From assembly GCF_964656455.1 (NCBI RefSeq), contig NC_135718.1, forward strand, positions 19,294,449-19,358,448: a stretch of 64,000 bases of DNA, written 5' to 3'. Position numbers and translations under genes: made by a program. This DNA comes from Halichoerus grypus. Lineage: Eukaryota > Chordata > Mammalia > Carnivora > Phocidae. The notes beneath the pieces are model-generated. The model was not told where the DNA came from. It did no database searches and saw nothing but the letters and a program-made list of their open reading frames with translations. Of the stretch, positions 55,001 through 64,000 are shown in pieces; positions within the stretch are counted from its first letter, which is position 1, and every line of letters begins with the position of its first letter.

Positions 55001-55201
55001 GGGGCGCCTGGGTGGCTCAGTTGGTTAAGCACCCAGCTCTTGATTTTGGCTCAGGTCATGATCTCAGGGTCCTGGGATTGAGCCCCAAGTTGACGGGCTC
55101 CCTGCTCAGCAGGGAGTCTGCTTGCCTCCCTCTCCCTCTGCCCCTCTCCCTGCTTCCTCTCTCTCTCTCTCTCAAATAAATAAATCTTAAAAGAAATAAA
55201 T
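55001..55201 (+). mobile_element. Can-SINE (first of a nested pair)
   Basis: 'ggggcgcctgggtggctcag', 'gcacccagctcttgattttg' (a longer spacer in the head), 'atgatctcagggtcctggga', TC-rich part, AATAAATAAATCTTAA tail. TSD AAAGTTATATGAAATA at 54985-55000, recovered at 55426-55441 beyond the second SINE. Its right TSD is split by that second insertion. Confidence 0.93.
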
Positions 55202-55209
55202 AAAGTTAT

Positions 55210-55425
55210 GGGGTGCCTGGGTGGCTCAATCGTTAAACATCTGCCTTCGGCTCAGGTCATGATCCCAGGGTCCTAGGATAGAGTCCCACATTGGGCTCCC
55301 TGCTCAGCAGGAAGCCTGCTTCTCCCTCTCCCTCTGCCATTCCCCATGCTTGTGCTCTCTCACTCTCTCTCGCTCACTCTCTTGCTCTCTCTCTCTCAAA
55401 TAAACAAAATCTTTAAAAAAAATAA
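55210..55425 (+). mobile_element. Can-SINE inserted in the TSD of its neighbour
   Basis: 'ggggtgcctgggtggctcaa' head, '…gggtcctaggatagagtccc' body, TC-rich middle, AATAAACAAAATC tail. It lies between AAAGTTAT (55202-55209) and the full TSD copy at 55426-55441, so it inserted into the duplicated target of the upstream SINE and is younger. Confidence 0.93.
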
Positions 55426-55654
55426 AAAGTTATATGAAATAATTTTCCTGTTCTCCCTTTTCTTAAATAAAAGGTAGCAATGTATACACATTTTCTGCAC
55501 CCTGCTTTTTCCCCTTAATATATCCCTGAGATTTCTTTATAACAGCACACAGAAATAGTCCTCATTGCATGGGAGGATGCAGAGGAATCGATTCACTAAT
55601 CCCCTATTGCTGGGCATGTGGTTGTGCTACTCTTTTGGGCCCCTATTGCAAGGG

Positions 55655-56025
55655 ACTGAGTGAGACCTAGCCCTTCCTGCTCGTCATCCCACATCAAGAT
55701 CCCCGCAAATGCACAGCTCGAGTCTCTGCCAATGGGAGTCCAACGAGACTGGTCACTGTCAGAGCCAGGCTGGGATAGGAGTACTGAGCAACTGATGCCT
55801 GGGACCAGGAGGAGCAGCCCAGTTCTGCACCTTCTTTTACTCCCACGAATCACACCGGAGCAGAGGATATGATCGTCCCACCCCTTGCACTTTCATTTCA
55901 GTTTCCTGCACCACCAAACTCAGATCCCGGAGTTGCACAGAGCTCACAGCCTAGATGGGCTCAGGGAAGCAGCAGAAGCTGTGGGTGTGACAGTGTGTAA
56001 GCTTGACATCTTTAGTAACAGCTCA
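55655..56025. other. No recognisable feature
   Basis: GC-moderate, single-copy-looking. Overlapping short frames at 55596-55872 on opposite strands are chance. Confidence 0.5.
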
Positions 56026-56297
56026 GCCAGTCCTTCAAACAGTGAGTGAGCTGCTTCTAGGTGCCAGGTAGTGGTCTTAGGTTGGGGGTGGGGGGGCGGG
56101 TAAGTGAGTGAATAAAACGCCTCCACTCCTGGAGAGCGGACATGACACTGGCGGGGAGGGAGGAGACACACATTCAGTAAATACACAGTAAGTGAGATAT
56201 GTATGTCCATTATACCATCTTGTAAGAGAGAAAGTGCCATGGTGAAAACAGAACAAAGTAAGGGAGACTGGACCGGAAGATACAAGATGCAATTTTA

Positions 56298-56731
56298 TTT
56301 ATTTATTTATTTTAAAGATTTTATTTATTTATTTATTTTTTTTTTTTTTTTTTTAAAGATTTTATTCATTTATTTGACAGCGAGAGACACAGCGAGAGAA
56401 GGAACACAAGCAGGGGGAGTGGGAGAGGGAGAAGCAGGCTTCCCGCAGAGCAAGGAGCCCGATGCAGGGCTCGATCCCAGGACCCCGGGATCATGACCTG
56501 AGCCGAAGGCAGATGCTTAACAACTGAGCCACCCAGGCGCCCCAAGATTTTATTTATTTATTTAACAGAGAGAGAGACAGCGAGAGCAGGAACACAAACA
56601 GGGGGAGTGGGAGAGGGAGAAGCAGGCTTCCCGCTGAGCAGGGAGCCCGATGCGGGACTCAATCCCAGGACCCTGGGACCATGACCTGAGCCGAAGGCAG
56701 ACGCTTAACGACTGAGCCACCCAGGCGCCCC
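56298..56731 (-). mobile_element. Outer Can-SINE, antisense, split by a second SINE
   Basis: T/A tail part 56298-56332 ('tatttattttaaagatttta') and body 56544-56731 ('gactcaatcccaggaccctg', ending 'gagccacccaggcgcccca'). TSD ACAAGATGCAATTTTA at 56282-56297 and 56732-56747. The inner SINE sits in its tail. Confidence 0.95.
56333..56543 (-). mobile_element. Inner Can-SINE, antisense, nested in the outer one
   Basis: T run, AAAGATTTTATTCATTTATT, GA-rich part, 'gggctcgatcccaggacccc', ending 'gagccacccaggcgcccc'. TSD AAGATTTTATTTATTTA is SINE-tail sequence of the outer copy (56315- and 56544-), so this one is younger. Confidence 0.93.
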
Positions 56732-56810
56732 ACAAGATGCAATTTTAACAGGGTGGCCGGAGCAGGTCTCATGGAGAAATCACGGGCAATCATTTATTTT
56801 CCGGGCAACT

Positions 56811-57415
56811 TTTTTTTGTAATTACTCAAAAAAGCTTCATTTGTTTATTTAGCTTTCTGACTCTGTGATTGTGCCTTCCACACTTTGGCAACGAGTTTCT
56901 GCTCCTCAGTAAGGAAAGCATGCTTGATCCTGTCACGGACGTACTCAGCACACACCGAGCCACCACACAGGCCCTACTGACGTGTTCTCTCGTTTTAAGC
57001 AGCCTCCTAAGAACCTTAGGTCTCCCAGCACCAACTCCTTGAAGCTGGCCTGGGCATGCGCCCCGTGTGGATTCTGGTGCTTTCCCAACCTTCTTGAAAA
57101 GGTAAACAATTGGGGCGCCTGGGTGGCTCAGTCGGTTAAGTGTCTGCCTTCGGCTCAGGTCATGATCCCAGGGTCCTGGGATCGAGCCCTGCATCAGGCT
57201 CCCTGCTCCGCGGGAAGCCTGCTTCTCCCTCTCCCACTCCCCCTACTTGTGTTCCCTCTGTGTCTCTCTCTGTCAAATAAATAAAATCTTTAAAAAAAAA
57301 AAAGAAAAGAAAAGAAAAGGTAAACAATTCCATTATCAGGGCTTAGGGACAGCCCAGTTTGTCTGGTCAGAGGCCAAGACTGTAGGACAGTCTGTCAAAC
57401 ACTGGACCGTTCTGA
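56811..57415 (-). pseudogene. Processed pseudogene of ribosomal protein L34, split by a SINE
   Basis: RPL34 is a protein of the large ribosomal subunit; this copy is a retroposed, dead version on the minus strand. Antisense reading gives [18 protein letters not shown], a CPGQLQG… block and [19 protein letters not shown], a clear match to the KKVGKAP, GRPKVL and KKHVSRA parts of L34. The start codon position (57408-57410) reads ACG instead of ATG. A frameshift after HVSRA and other changes disable the C-terminal part; the stop equivalent is at 56848-56850, followed by a 3' UTR-like end and a short A tail (T's at 56811-56818). The coding remnant is about 345 bases without the SINE, against 354 expected. 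There are no introns, as for an mRNA-derived copy. A Can-SINE at 57112-57313 splits it, so the retroposition is older than that SINE. Confidence 0.93.
57112..57313 (+). mobile_element. Can-SINE inside the RPL34 pseudogene
   Basis: 'ggggcgcctgggtggctcag', 'tgatcccagggtcctgggat', TC-rich middle, AATAAATAAAATC tail with AAAAGA repeats. TSD GAAAAGGTAAACAATT at 57096-57111 and 57314-57329, in pseudogene sequence. Confidence 0.97.
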
Positions 57416-57419
57416 GAGC

Positions 57420-57845
57420 CTCTTGACACCATCCCAGGAAGAGGAAACAGAAGCGTTTGTGAGTTCCAAGGCCAGATGGGCATCTCCTTTGTGCAGCTAC
57501 CACTGGTCAACTGTCCTTATCGTTGCTACAATTAAATTGTCAGGACAGCAAATGTTAAGGTAATAATAAAGTGTCTCGGTGCTGCAGTTGTCGTGAGTTG
57601 TGTTGTTTTAGCAATGGCTTGAAAGAGGCGTAGTATTTGCTCAGGGCTTAAAAAACCATTTTTGTGATCCAGAAACTTCTGTTGTGAAAAGCTTTGAAGC
57701 AACAGGACTTAAGGGGTGTTCGAAGTGGCCATTTCCACCATTTCTCCTATTTAGATCGGAAGAAGAATTTCAGCCTGGAAACTGCTTTCACCTTGAAAGG
57801 CGTAATCAGGTCCCTGGCTGGAGATGGCCGCAGGAGATGAAGCCT
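57420..57845. other. No recognisable feature
   Basis: Single-copy-looking DNA. A 65-codon plus-strand frame (57684-57881) has no domain. Confidence 0.5.
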
Positions 57846-57849
57846 GGTT

Positions 57850-58085
57850 ACATTATGACACACGTGTATTCAGCACTTTAGTCTTATCAAAGCATGTTCC
57901 CACGTCATCTCACTGATGGTTATAACAAACCGCATGTCCTGTAACAAGTCCACATCCTGGTCCTCCTTTAACAAATGTGGGACCTAAGAGGCGAAGGGCC
58001 CTATCTCTGCTCACACAGTGACTTGCAGGTAGGGCCAGACCAGAGCTTGGGTGTCTTACTTCTGGGGTCTGTGCTCCCTTATACC
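57850..58085 (-). repeat. MIR element
   Basis: 'gtattcagcactttagtctt', 'acgtcatctcactgatggtt', 'acaaatgtgggacctaagag', 'tgctcacacagtgacttgca', 'ggtagggccagaccagagct' is a diverged antisense MIR order. Confidence 0.7.
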
Positions 58086-58254
58086 CCCTCTCCAAACATA
58101 AAGGTAAGGTGTTTGTGTTCCTCTAGCCTTCCAGACGGTCAGGTTGCATGACACGTAAGTGGGGAAAACCAAGCTTTGCTCTCATATCAGTTCTCACCCA
58201 TGAGACCACTTCCTAAGTGGTTTTTCTCATCACAAAATCAATTAGATCTATAGT

Positions 58255-58800
58255 TAGGCTGCAGTCAACTTGCTCATTCTCTCATGTATTTGGCAAACTA
58301 TGTGCCAGGGACCCTGCCATATGCTAGAGACACCAAGACGAAAAACACTGGCCCCAACCTCAAGCACTTTATGGAGTCTTTAGAGGAGACCTACAGGAGG
58401 TAAACATGGAGTAAATGCTACAGTTGGGGGCCACAGGGCCTCACAGGAAAGGGGCACCCAGCCTACCTTCTTGCGTGGGGTCAGGGACAGCGCCCTAGAA
58501 GGCATGAGGTCTAAGCAGAATCCATAAAGATGAAAGGAATGTTTGAGTTGAAGAGAAAAGCTGGTGTAGGGCAGAGAGCAGGAGGGAGCTGGACAGACAG
58601 CAAGGTCAGGCGTAGACAGCTGAGTCAGGGGAGATCCAGAAAGGGCTTCTAAGCAGTCTGAATCTCAACCTACAGACAAGATCCTAAGGCAGGGCTTTGA
58701 GCAAATAGACAATAAGATTAAGGCTGAACTGGTGTGGAGAAGAGGAAGACGTGAGGACAGGCCCAGCCGGAGGCAGGGGGAGGAGCTGGGAGGGCTGAAT
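58255..58800. repeat. Ancient mammalian repeat with L2-like left end
   Basis: 'atgtgccagggaccctgcca', 'aacctcaagcactttatgga', 'gtaaacatggagtaaatgct', 'agatccagaaagggcttcta', 'ctaaggcagggctttgagca' follow the order of the same old repeat type seen at 7.2 kb. Confidence 0.55.
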
Positions 58801-58884
58801 TCAGGCAGTGGTAGCCAGCACAGAGCTGGGGAAAGGCTCACCAGAAAGGAAGGAGGGCATACAAGTTGGAAAGGGGCAGAAGGC

Positions 58885-59060
58885 CTGGCTCTGAGCCTGG
58901 GCTCTCCAGTCATTGATTACGGAACCCTGAACCACTGGTAATTACCTAATCCCTACCTGTTTCACGGGGTGGTTGGAGAATTGAGTGGGATTAAACTAGG
59001 AAGGAAAAGGTGCCCTGTGAACCCTACAGCACAGCAGGAATATGGTGCCGTTCAGTCAAC
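58885..59060 (+). repeat. MIR element
   Basis: 'ggctctgagcctgggctctc', 'ctgaaccactggtaattacc', 'gggtggttggagaattgagt', 'gggattaaactaggaaggaa', 'aaggtgccctgtgaacccta' is a sense MIR order, diverged. Confidence 0.6.
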
Positions 59061-59064
59061 CCCA

Positions 59065-59520
59065 GCACTATTACATCTGTAGACACCTCATCACTAGAAG
59101 CCTTAAAATTACTCTCACAGGCAGCATTCCTCTGCCCACTTAATTTCTCTAATGGCTGAATGGCCTTCGGTAAATATGGCCTTCCTTCTAAACCTGGCTT
59201 TCTTTTCTGTAAAGCAAGAGCATTGAATTAGATGATTTCTAGGTCCTTTCCAGCTTGAAGTTCTGCAGTTTTGTCATCTTACTCATCTTGTGTCCCAATT
59301 TCCACAGTAATAATTATTTGTCAAATGAAAAAATATTGGGAGAAGAGTCATCAATAGGAGAAAAAAAGAAACTATGATGAGTGACTGACCCTGAAAACTA
59401 AGATGAAAAAGCGTGTGTTCTTTAAATGCCTCGAAGGGTCATATTTAACATGCTCTGTTCAAAGACCCAATAATAAAAATTCAAAGGTGTTTTCACCCAA
59501 AAATTACTCTTATGTATAAC
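59065..59520. other. No recognisable feature
   Basis: AT-rich single-copy-looking DNA leading up to the nested L1 pair. Confidence 0.5.
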
Positions 59521-60454
59521 ATCTCTGCTCCTAAAAGTTTAAATGATCATTGGCCTAGATATTTGCCCAAGAAAACTACCCAAGTATATAAATACTTGTC
59601 AAGGAATGTTCATACCAGCTTTATTTGTAATAACCCAAACCTGGAAACAACCTAAATATACATCAACAGGTGAATGGATAAACCATTTATGATATACCCA
59701 TAAAATGGAATACCACTCAACAATAAAAAGGACCAAACTTTTGATATATGCAAAGAAAAAAGGATGAACCTTAAAATCATATGCTGCAGGAAACCCCACA
59801 AAATGGGAGAAAATATTTGCAAATCACGTATCTGCTAAGGATCTAGTATTCAGAATTTATAAAGGACCCTTACAATTTCACAAAAAAGATAAACAACTAA
59901 ATTTAAAAATGGACAAAGGGCTTGAATATATATTTCTCTAAAGGAGATATACAAATAGTCTTCTTGCACATGAAAAGATGCTCAACATCATTAGTCATTA
60001 TGGAAATACAAATCAAAATCACAATGACACGCCACTTTATACACACTAGGATGGCCACAATTTAAAAAAAAAAGGAAAATTACAAGTGTTGGCAAGGTTG
60101 TGGAGAAATAAGAACACTCATTCATTACTGATGGGAATATAAAATGGTGCAGCTACTTTGGGAAACAGTTTGGAGGTTCCTCAATAAATTAAACACAGAA
60201 TTACCATATGACTCAGCAATTCCACTCCCAGATATATACCCAAAAGAATTAGAAACAGATGTCCAAGCAAAAACGTGTACATAAATGTTCAGAGCAGCAC
60301 TATTCACAATAGTTGAAAAGTAGGAAAAACCCAAATCCACCAACCGATGAATGGATAACAATTGTCTGTCCAGACAATGGAATATTATCCAGCAATAAAA
60401 AGGAATGAAGTACTAATACAGGCTACAACATGGATTAACCTTAACATCATGCTA

Positions 60455-60658
60455 GGGATGCCTCAGTCGGTTAAGCAGCCAACTCTTGATTTCGGCTCAG
60501 GTCATGATCTCAGGGTCCTGGGATCGAGCTCCAAGTTGGGCTCCGTGCTCAGCTGAGAGACTGCTTCAGGATTTTCTCTCTCCCTCTGCCTCCTTCTCTC
60601 TCTCACAAATAAATAAATAAATCTTAAAAACAAACAAACAACAACAACAACAACAAAA
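60455..60658 (+). mobile_element. Can-SINE with head deletion
   Basis: 'gggatgcctcagtcggttaa' (the 'gggtggct' part is missing), 'gcagccaactcttgatttcg', 'atgatctcagggtcctggga', TC-rich part, AATAAATAAATAAATC then AAC/ACA repeats. CATGCTA at 60448-60454 and 60659-60665 is the likely TSD in L1 sequence. Confidence 0.9.
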
Positions 60659-60933
60659 CATGCTAAGTGAAAGAAAACCTGATACAAAAGTCCACATATA
60701 GTATGGTTCCATTTATATGAAATGTCCAGGATAGGCAAATCCATGTAGATAGAAAACAGATTAGTTGTTGCCAGGAGCCTGGGGGGAGGAAGGAATGGAG
60801 AATACCTGCTTAATGGGGACAGGTTTTCCTTTTGGTGTGATGCAAATGCCCTGGAACTAGATAGTGGTAATGGTTGCACAACCTTGTGAATGTACTAAGT
60901 ACTACTGAATTACACTTTAAAATAGCTAAAATG

Positions 60934-61263
60934 GGGGTGCCTGGCTGTCTGAGTCAGTAGAGCACATGACTCTTGATCTCAGGGTCGTGAGTTCAAGCCC
61001 ACATTGGGCATAGAGATTACTTTTTTTTTTTTTAAGATTTTATTTATTTATTTGACAGAGAGAGACACAGCGAAGAGGGAACACAAGCAGGGGGAGGGAG
61101 AGAGGGAAAAGCAGGCTTCCCGCAGAGCAGGGAGCCCGATGCAGGGCTCAATCCCAGGACCCCGGGATCATGACCCAAGCCGAAGGCAGATGCTCAACGA
61201 CTGAGCCACCCAGGCACCCCCATAGAGATTACTTTTAAAAAAATAAAAATAAATTAAACAAAT
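60934..61263 (+). mobile_element. Short Can-SINE (outer), split by an antisense SINE
   Basis: Left part 60934-61023: 'gggtgcctggctgtctgagt', 'catgactcttgatctcaggg', 'tcgtgagttcaagcccacat', 'tgggcatagagattacttt'. After the insertion its tail resumes at 61236 (AAATAAAAATAAATTAAA). AATAGCTAAAAT (60921-60932) and AATTGCTAAAAT (61266-61277) look like the TSD. Confidence 0.9.
61024..61220 (-). mobile_element. Can-SINE, antisense, nested in the short SINE
   Basis: T run, AAGATTTTATTTATTTATTT, GA-rich part, 'gggctcaatcccaggacccc', ending 'gagccacccaggcacccc'. TSD CATAGAGATTACTTT at 61009-61023 and 61221-61235, in SINE sequence, perfect. Confidence 0.96.
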
Positions 61264-61639
61264 AAAATTGCTAAAATAGTAAATGTTATGCTATGTGTAT
61301 TTTGTCACAATTTAAAAAATACATATATTTCCTAAAAAATCATTATGTTGAGTGAAAGAAACCAGGTCAAAACAACAACAACTATGATTATATTTGTATA
61401 AAATTCTAGAAAATGCAAAAACTCAAGTTACAGTGATGGAAAGCAGATCAGCAGCTACCTGGGAGGGAAGAGGATTAAGGGAAAGAGTGAAGGATAAATC
61501 ATAAAAGGTATGAAAAACTTTCAGGGGTAATAAAAATCTTTATTATCTTGATTATTTGAGGGATGCTTTAAACATGTACAGCTCTGTGTATTTCAATTAT
61601 ACCTCTATAAATTAAAAAAAGACAAAAAAGTGTTTTAAA

Positions 61640-62357
61640 ACTTATCACTGGACCTCTGAATTGTTAGACTGATTAAATTTTTATCTGAAATACACTGAGA
61701 AACTCACTGTTTAAAGGATCGTTACTGTAAAACCTTTCACAGGTCAAAAGCAAACAATCCTTTCCTAACTCACTGACTCTATTAAGTCTGGTTTCTGCAC
61801 ACAATGGTGTCTTAAGGCAAAAGGACACCTGTGACCAAGTCTGCTAAAACCATTCACCATATGTCTGCTGGAGACTAAGCAAGCTTGATGTTGCCACGTT
61901 TCAAGTCAGGAATTCTTCTTGCTATTTATAGGAACCTAGGATACTTTAATCATTGCTGAATCCTGGTTTTTTGAATTGGTTTAAAAATGGTGTGGTAGAA
62001 CTTGGCAGACGCTCTCTTTGTGAATCAAACTATCGTATCTGTTATGATTTTAGCACATGCTGAGAGGATTATAAGTGTTTATATACTCTCTGTGAGCATC
62101 ACATTCAGGTCTAGCCTAACATGCATAATAAGCAGAGTAAGACAGCAAATCAAATGCCAGAGTCCGATTTGCTAATGGAATTTAAACTGGGATATGGATT
62201 TCACTTTAAACCAAAAGGCACACTTAAAGCTACAAGAAAAAAAGGGAAAAAGAAACAAGAAAGAATGTTTCTGACTGGAATGTTTAGTTTAACTCAAATT
62301 CAATTTGACCTACTTCAGATTTATTTCAGCAATTTTTTCTATAATATTTTCTTTGTA
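61640..62357. other. No recognisable feature
   Basis: AT-rich single-copy-looking DNA. A 133-codon plus-strand frame begins here but ends inside the SINE, so it is chance. Confidence 0.5.
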
Positions 62358-62372
62358 AATGATGGGTTTTCT

Positions 62373-62569
62373 TTTTTTTTTAAGATTTTATTTATTTATT
62401 TGACAGAGAGAGACACAGCGAGAGAGGGAACACAAGCAGGGGGAGTGGGAGAGGGAGAAGCAGGCTTTCCTCTGAGGGGGGAGCCCGATGCAGGGCTCGA
62501 TCCCAGGACCCTGGGATCATGACCTGAGCGGAAGGCAGACGCTGAACGACTGAGCCACCCAGGCGCCCC
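62373..62569 (-). mobile_element. Can-SINE, antisense
   Basis: T run, AAGATTTTATTTATTTATTT, 'gagggggga' in the GA part, 'gggctcgatcccaggaccct', ending 'gagccacccaggcgcccc'. Perfect TSD AATGATGGGTTTTCT at 62358-62372 and 62570-62584. Confidence 0.97.
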
Positions 62570-62709
62570 AATGATGGGTTTTCTAGAAATTATTTTGAGG
62601 ACACAGATATTCACATAGAGAGGATATGATCTTAATTTACAGAACATTCTCTCACCCAGCCTCATACCACCAGTTGTTTCGTAAATATTATTTTTCTTAG
62701 TTTTGTTGA

Positions 62710-62880
62710 GTCCCGGTAAGTTCCTGACTTGACTTCCTCACTTGTAAAATGAGGAGAATAACAGTACTTTCCTCACAGGATTATAGACTGATTAAATGAT
62801 TAAATGGATTTAGCATATAAAAGGTGCTTAGAATAGTAGGTGGCACCCAGGAAGCACCCAACGAATGCTAGTTGTTACTC
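62710..62880 (+). repeat. MIR element
   Basis: 'ttcctcacttgtaaaatgag', 'acagtactttcctcacagga', 'ttagcatataaaaggtgctt', 'agaatagtaggtggcaccca' is the sense MIR 3' half. Confidence 0.8.
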
Positions 62881-62884
62881 ACTT

Positions 62885-62990
62885 TACTATTGTTCCCTTT
62901 TACAGATGAGAACACTGAGGCTCAGTGTTAGTTAGTGGTGGCAAAGCTGACTCTAGAACATAGGGAAGGCTTGCTCTTGTTTCTTTTCAC
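62885..62990 (-). repeat. MIR core fragment
   Basis: 'cccttttacagatgagaaca', 'ctgaggctcagtgttagtta', 'gtggcaaagctgactctaga' is antisense MIR, adjacent to the sense MIR on its left. Confidence 0.7.
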
Positions 62991-62994
62991 TACT

Positions 62995-63610
62995 CCACAC
63001 CACTCTCCCCACCCATACATATTTTGTGCATGAAAATAAGAGTACCAATCTGGAAGAGGCAAAAATAGCTATGTAATTTAAATCTGAAAAGCATGAACAA
63101 ACCAGTAGTCACAGACCAGCTCCAGGACTCACCCAGTTTAGGTTCCAGGGCAAGTCATCAGTCATTTTTAAAGTCCGCTTCATAGAGTGATTTTGAAAAG
63201 GAAGATAAAAGGTTTCTGCAAAGAGTTGACTTAGCTTCAAGAGGACGCCTAAAACGTTGTGTGAGCTAGCAAAAATTACATTAGCACCCATTCATGCCAT
63301 TAGCATGAAAAGGGATTTGTATTCCCTCTGTATGGACATTAAATAGTACTGCAGCCCGTGACAAAAGGCCTGCCGCAGAGGTTAAGTGGGAAGTGGCTGG
63401 CCCATCAGTTAGGTTCCTAGCAAGTCAGGATTAGAAAAATCCAGAGTCTCCAATAATATCCAGGGGCTGGTAAAATGCACACGTATTTGCAAGGCCAACT
63501 GATTTAAACTATATATCCGAACTAATCCATTCTAAAGTAATATTAATTTATCATCTCAGTTCCACATTTCACTGAAGGGACTTTTTAAAAATATGGTCAA
63601 ATTAAAAAAT
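62995..63610. other. No recognisable feature
   Basis: AT-moderate, single-copy-looking. Confidence 0.5.
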
Positions 63611-63620
63611 AAAACCATGA

Positions 63621-63960
63621 GGGGCACCGGACTGGCTCAGTCTGTAGAGCACGCGATTCTTGATCTTGGGGTCATGAGTTCAAGCCCACGTTGGACGTAG
63701 AGCTTACTTAAAAAGATAAATAAAGGGGCGCCTGGGTGGCTCAGTTGGTTAAGCGACTGCCTTCGGCTCAGGTCGTGATCCTGGAGTCCCGGGATCGAGT
63801 CCCACATCCAGCTCCCTGCTCGGCAGGGAGTCTGCTTCTCCCTCTGACCCTCCCCCCTCTCATGCTCTCTCTCTCTATCTCATTCTCTCTCTCAAATAAA
63901 TAAAAAATAAATAAATAAATAAATAAAAAGGTAAATAAAATATATTTTTTAAAAAAGATA
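63621..63960 (+). mobile_element. Short Can-SINE with a full SINE in its tail
   Basis: Left part 63621-63724: 'ggggcaccggactggctcag', 'gcgattcttgatcttggggt', 'catgagttcaagcccacgtt', 'ggacgtagagcttacttaaa'. After the full SINE its tail continues at 63926-63958. AACCATGAGG (63613-63622) and ATCCACGAGG (63962-63971) may be a decayed TSD. Confidence 0.85.
63725..63925 (+). mobile_element. Can-SINE, full length, nested
   Basis: 'ggggcgcctgggtggctcag', 'cgtgatcctggagtcccggg', TC-rich part with 'tgaccctcccccctctcatg', AATAAATAAAAAATAAATAA tail. GATAAATAAA / GGTAAATAAA at the borders is the likely TSD. Confidence 0.93.
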
Positions 63961-64000
63961 AATCCACGAGGTGAAAGTTTGTTGGGAAACAGTATATTCA

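Larger units (their letters stand above)
53030..55650 (-). mobile_element. Old L1 on the minus strand, split by SINEs
   Basis: Read on the plus strand it begins T-rich, then 'atggacatgttctaaccata', 'gtagagagaatagtaaaatg', 'cacccagcttcaacagtatt', 'cccagagacatcatttcatc', 'ataaactggtagttagacct', 'actgggaggcccttcaactt', 'ctgctttttccccttaatat'. That order is the reverse of an old L1 3' region. It is interrupted by a short SINE at 54621-54733 and two full SINEs at 55001-55425, and by a local duplication. The sense strand is minus. Confidence 0.8.
56030..56805. repeat. Ancient mammalian repeat, interrupted by nested SINEs
   Basis: 'gcttctaggtgccaggtagt', 'cactcctggagagcggacat', 'agagagaaagtgccatggtg' and, after the SINEs, 'aacagggtggccggagcagg' match the L2-associated old repeat type in order. 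Diverged. Confidence 0.5.
59790..61335 (+). mobile_element. L1 3' end (inner) inserted in the outer L1
   Basis: 'ccacaaaatgggagaaaata', 'agatgctcaacatcattagt', 'cagcaattccactcccagat', 'atgctaagtgaaagaaaacc', 'gatagtggtaatggttgcac' is a second L1 3' region in order, 5'-truncated, ending around 61335. It carries a SINE at 60455-60658 and a nested SINE pair at 60934-61263. Confidence 0.85.
59525..61635 (+). mobile_element. Old L1 3' end (outer), split by a second L1 and SINEs
   Basis: Left part 59525-59788: 'acttgtcaaggaatgttcat', 'ccagctttatttgtaataac', 'ggtgaatggataaaccattt', 'ggatgaaccttaaaatcata'. It resumes at about 61336 with 'aaaatcattatgttgagtga', 'ttctagaaaatgcaaaaact', 'cagatcagcagctacctggg', 'tgtgtatttcaattatacct'. 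This is one L1 3' end in order. AAAATCAT near 59773 and again near 61338 is the likely target duplication of the L1 that split it. Confidence 0.85.

Noticed and set aside
1..64000. CRISPR array, operon, phage or defence system
   Set aside because: No spaced identical repeats, no Shine-Dalgarno-led gene clusters and no prokaryotic composition. The repeats here are SINEs with TSDs.

Overview
This window looks like non-coding nuclear DNA (intergenic or intronic) from a carnivoran mammal. The main evidence is about forty copies of the tRNA-Lys-derived carnivore SINE (Can-SINE). Full copies begin near GGGGCGCCTGGGTGGCTCAG, carry a TC-rich middle and end in AATAAATAAAATCTT plus an A tail. The head and body match the type common in bears, seals and mustelids better than the typical dog SINEC_Cf form, so a non-dog caniform is my best guess; the species is not resolved. 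No bacterial operon, phage, CRISPR array or intact protein-coding gene is visible. Open frames are short, lack family motifs, and many are translations of SINEs read in either direction.

Layout. 1-13.5 kb: scattered MIR fragments, Can-SINEs, an old LTR near 2.6-3.1 kb, a weakly CpG-rich patch near 4 kb and an old mammalian repeat at 7.2-7.9 kb. 13.8-22 kb: mostly single-copy AT-rich DNA with L2, MIR and an old L1 3' end at 18.1-19.0 kb. 22-24.8 kb: a carnivore L1 3' end inside an old repeat, another L1 end, an L2 end and a MER5A-like DNA transposon. 27.4-31.4 kb: a 5'-truncated L1 carrying ORF2 remnants and riddled with SINEs. 32.4-39.4 kb: more L1 3' ends, a 190-bp pyrimidine tract, a GT microsatellite and a hAT-type element. 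36.8-54.6 kb: SINE-poor, and holds the most gene-like signal, a CpG island at about 47.2-48.1 kb with a strong minus-strand splice-donor-like site. 53.0-55.65 kb: an L1 on the minus strand, split by SINEs. 56.8-57.4 kb: a processed RPL34 pseudogene on the minus strand, itself split by a SINE. 59.5-61.6 kb: an L1 nested in another L1. 63.6-64 kb: two nested SINEs.

There is no set of genes working together here. What the window records well is order of insertion: many SINEs have target-site duplications (TSDs) of 8-17 bp, so relative ages can be read from nesting. Repeat family names come from recognition by eye, not from a library search, and boundaries of the old repeats (MIR, L2, L1M, LTR) are approximate to some tens of bases.
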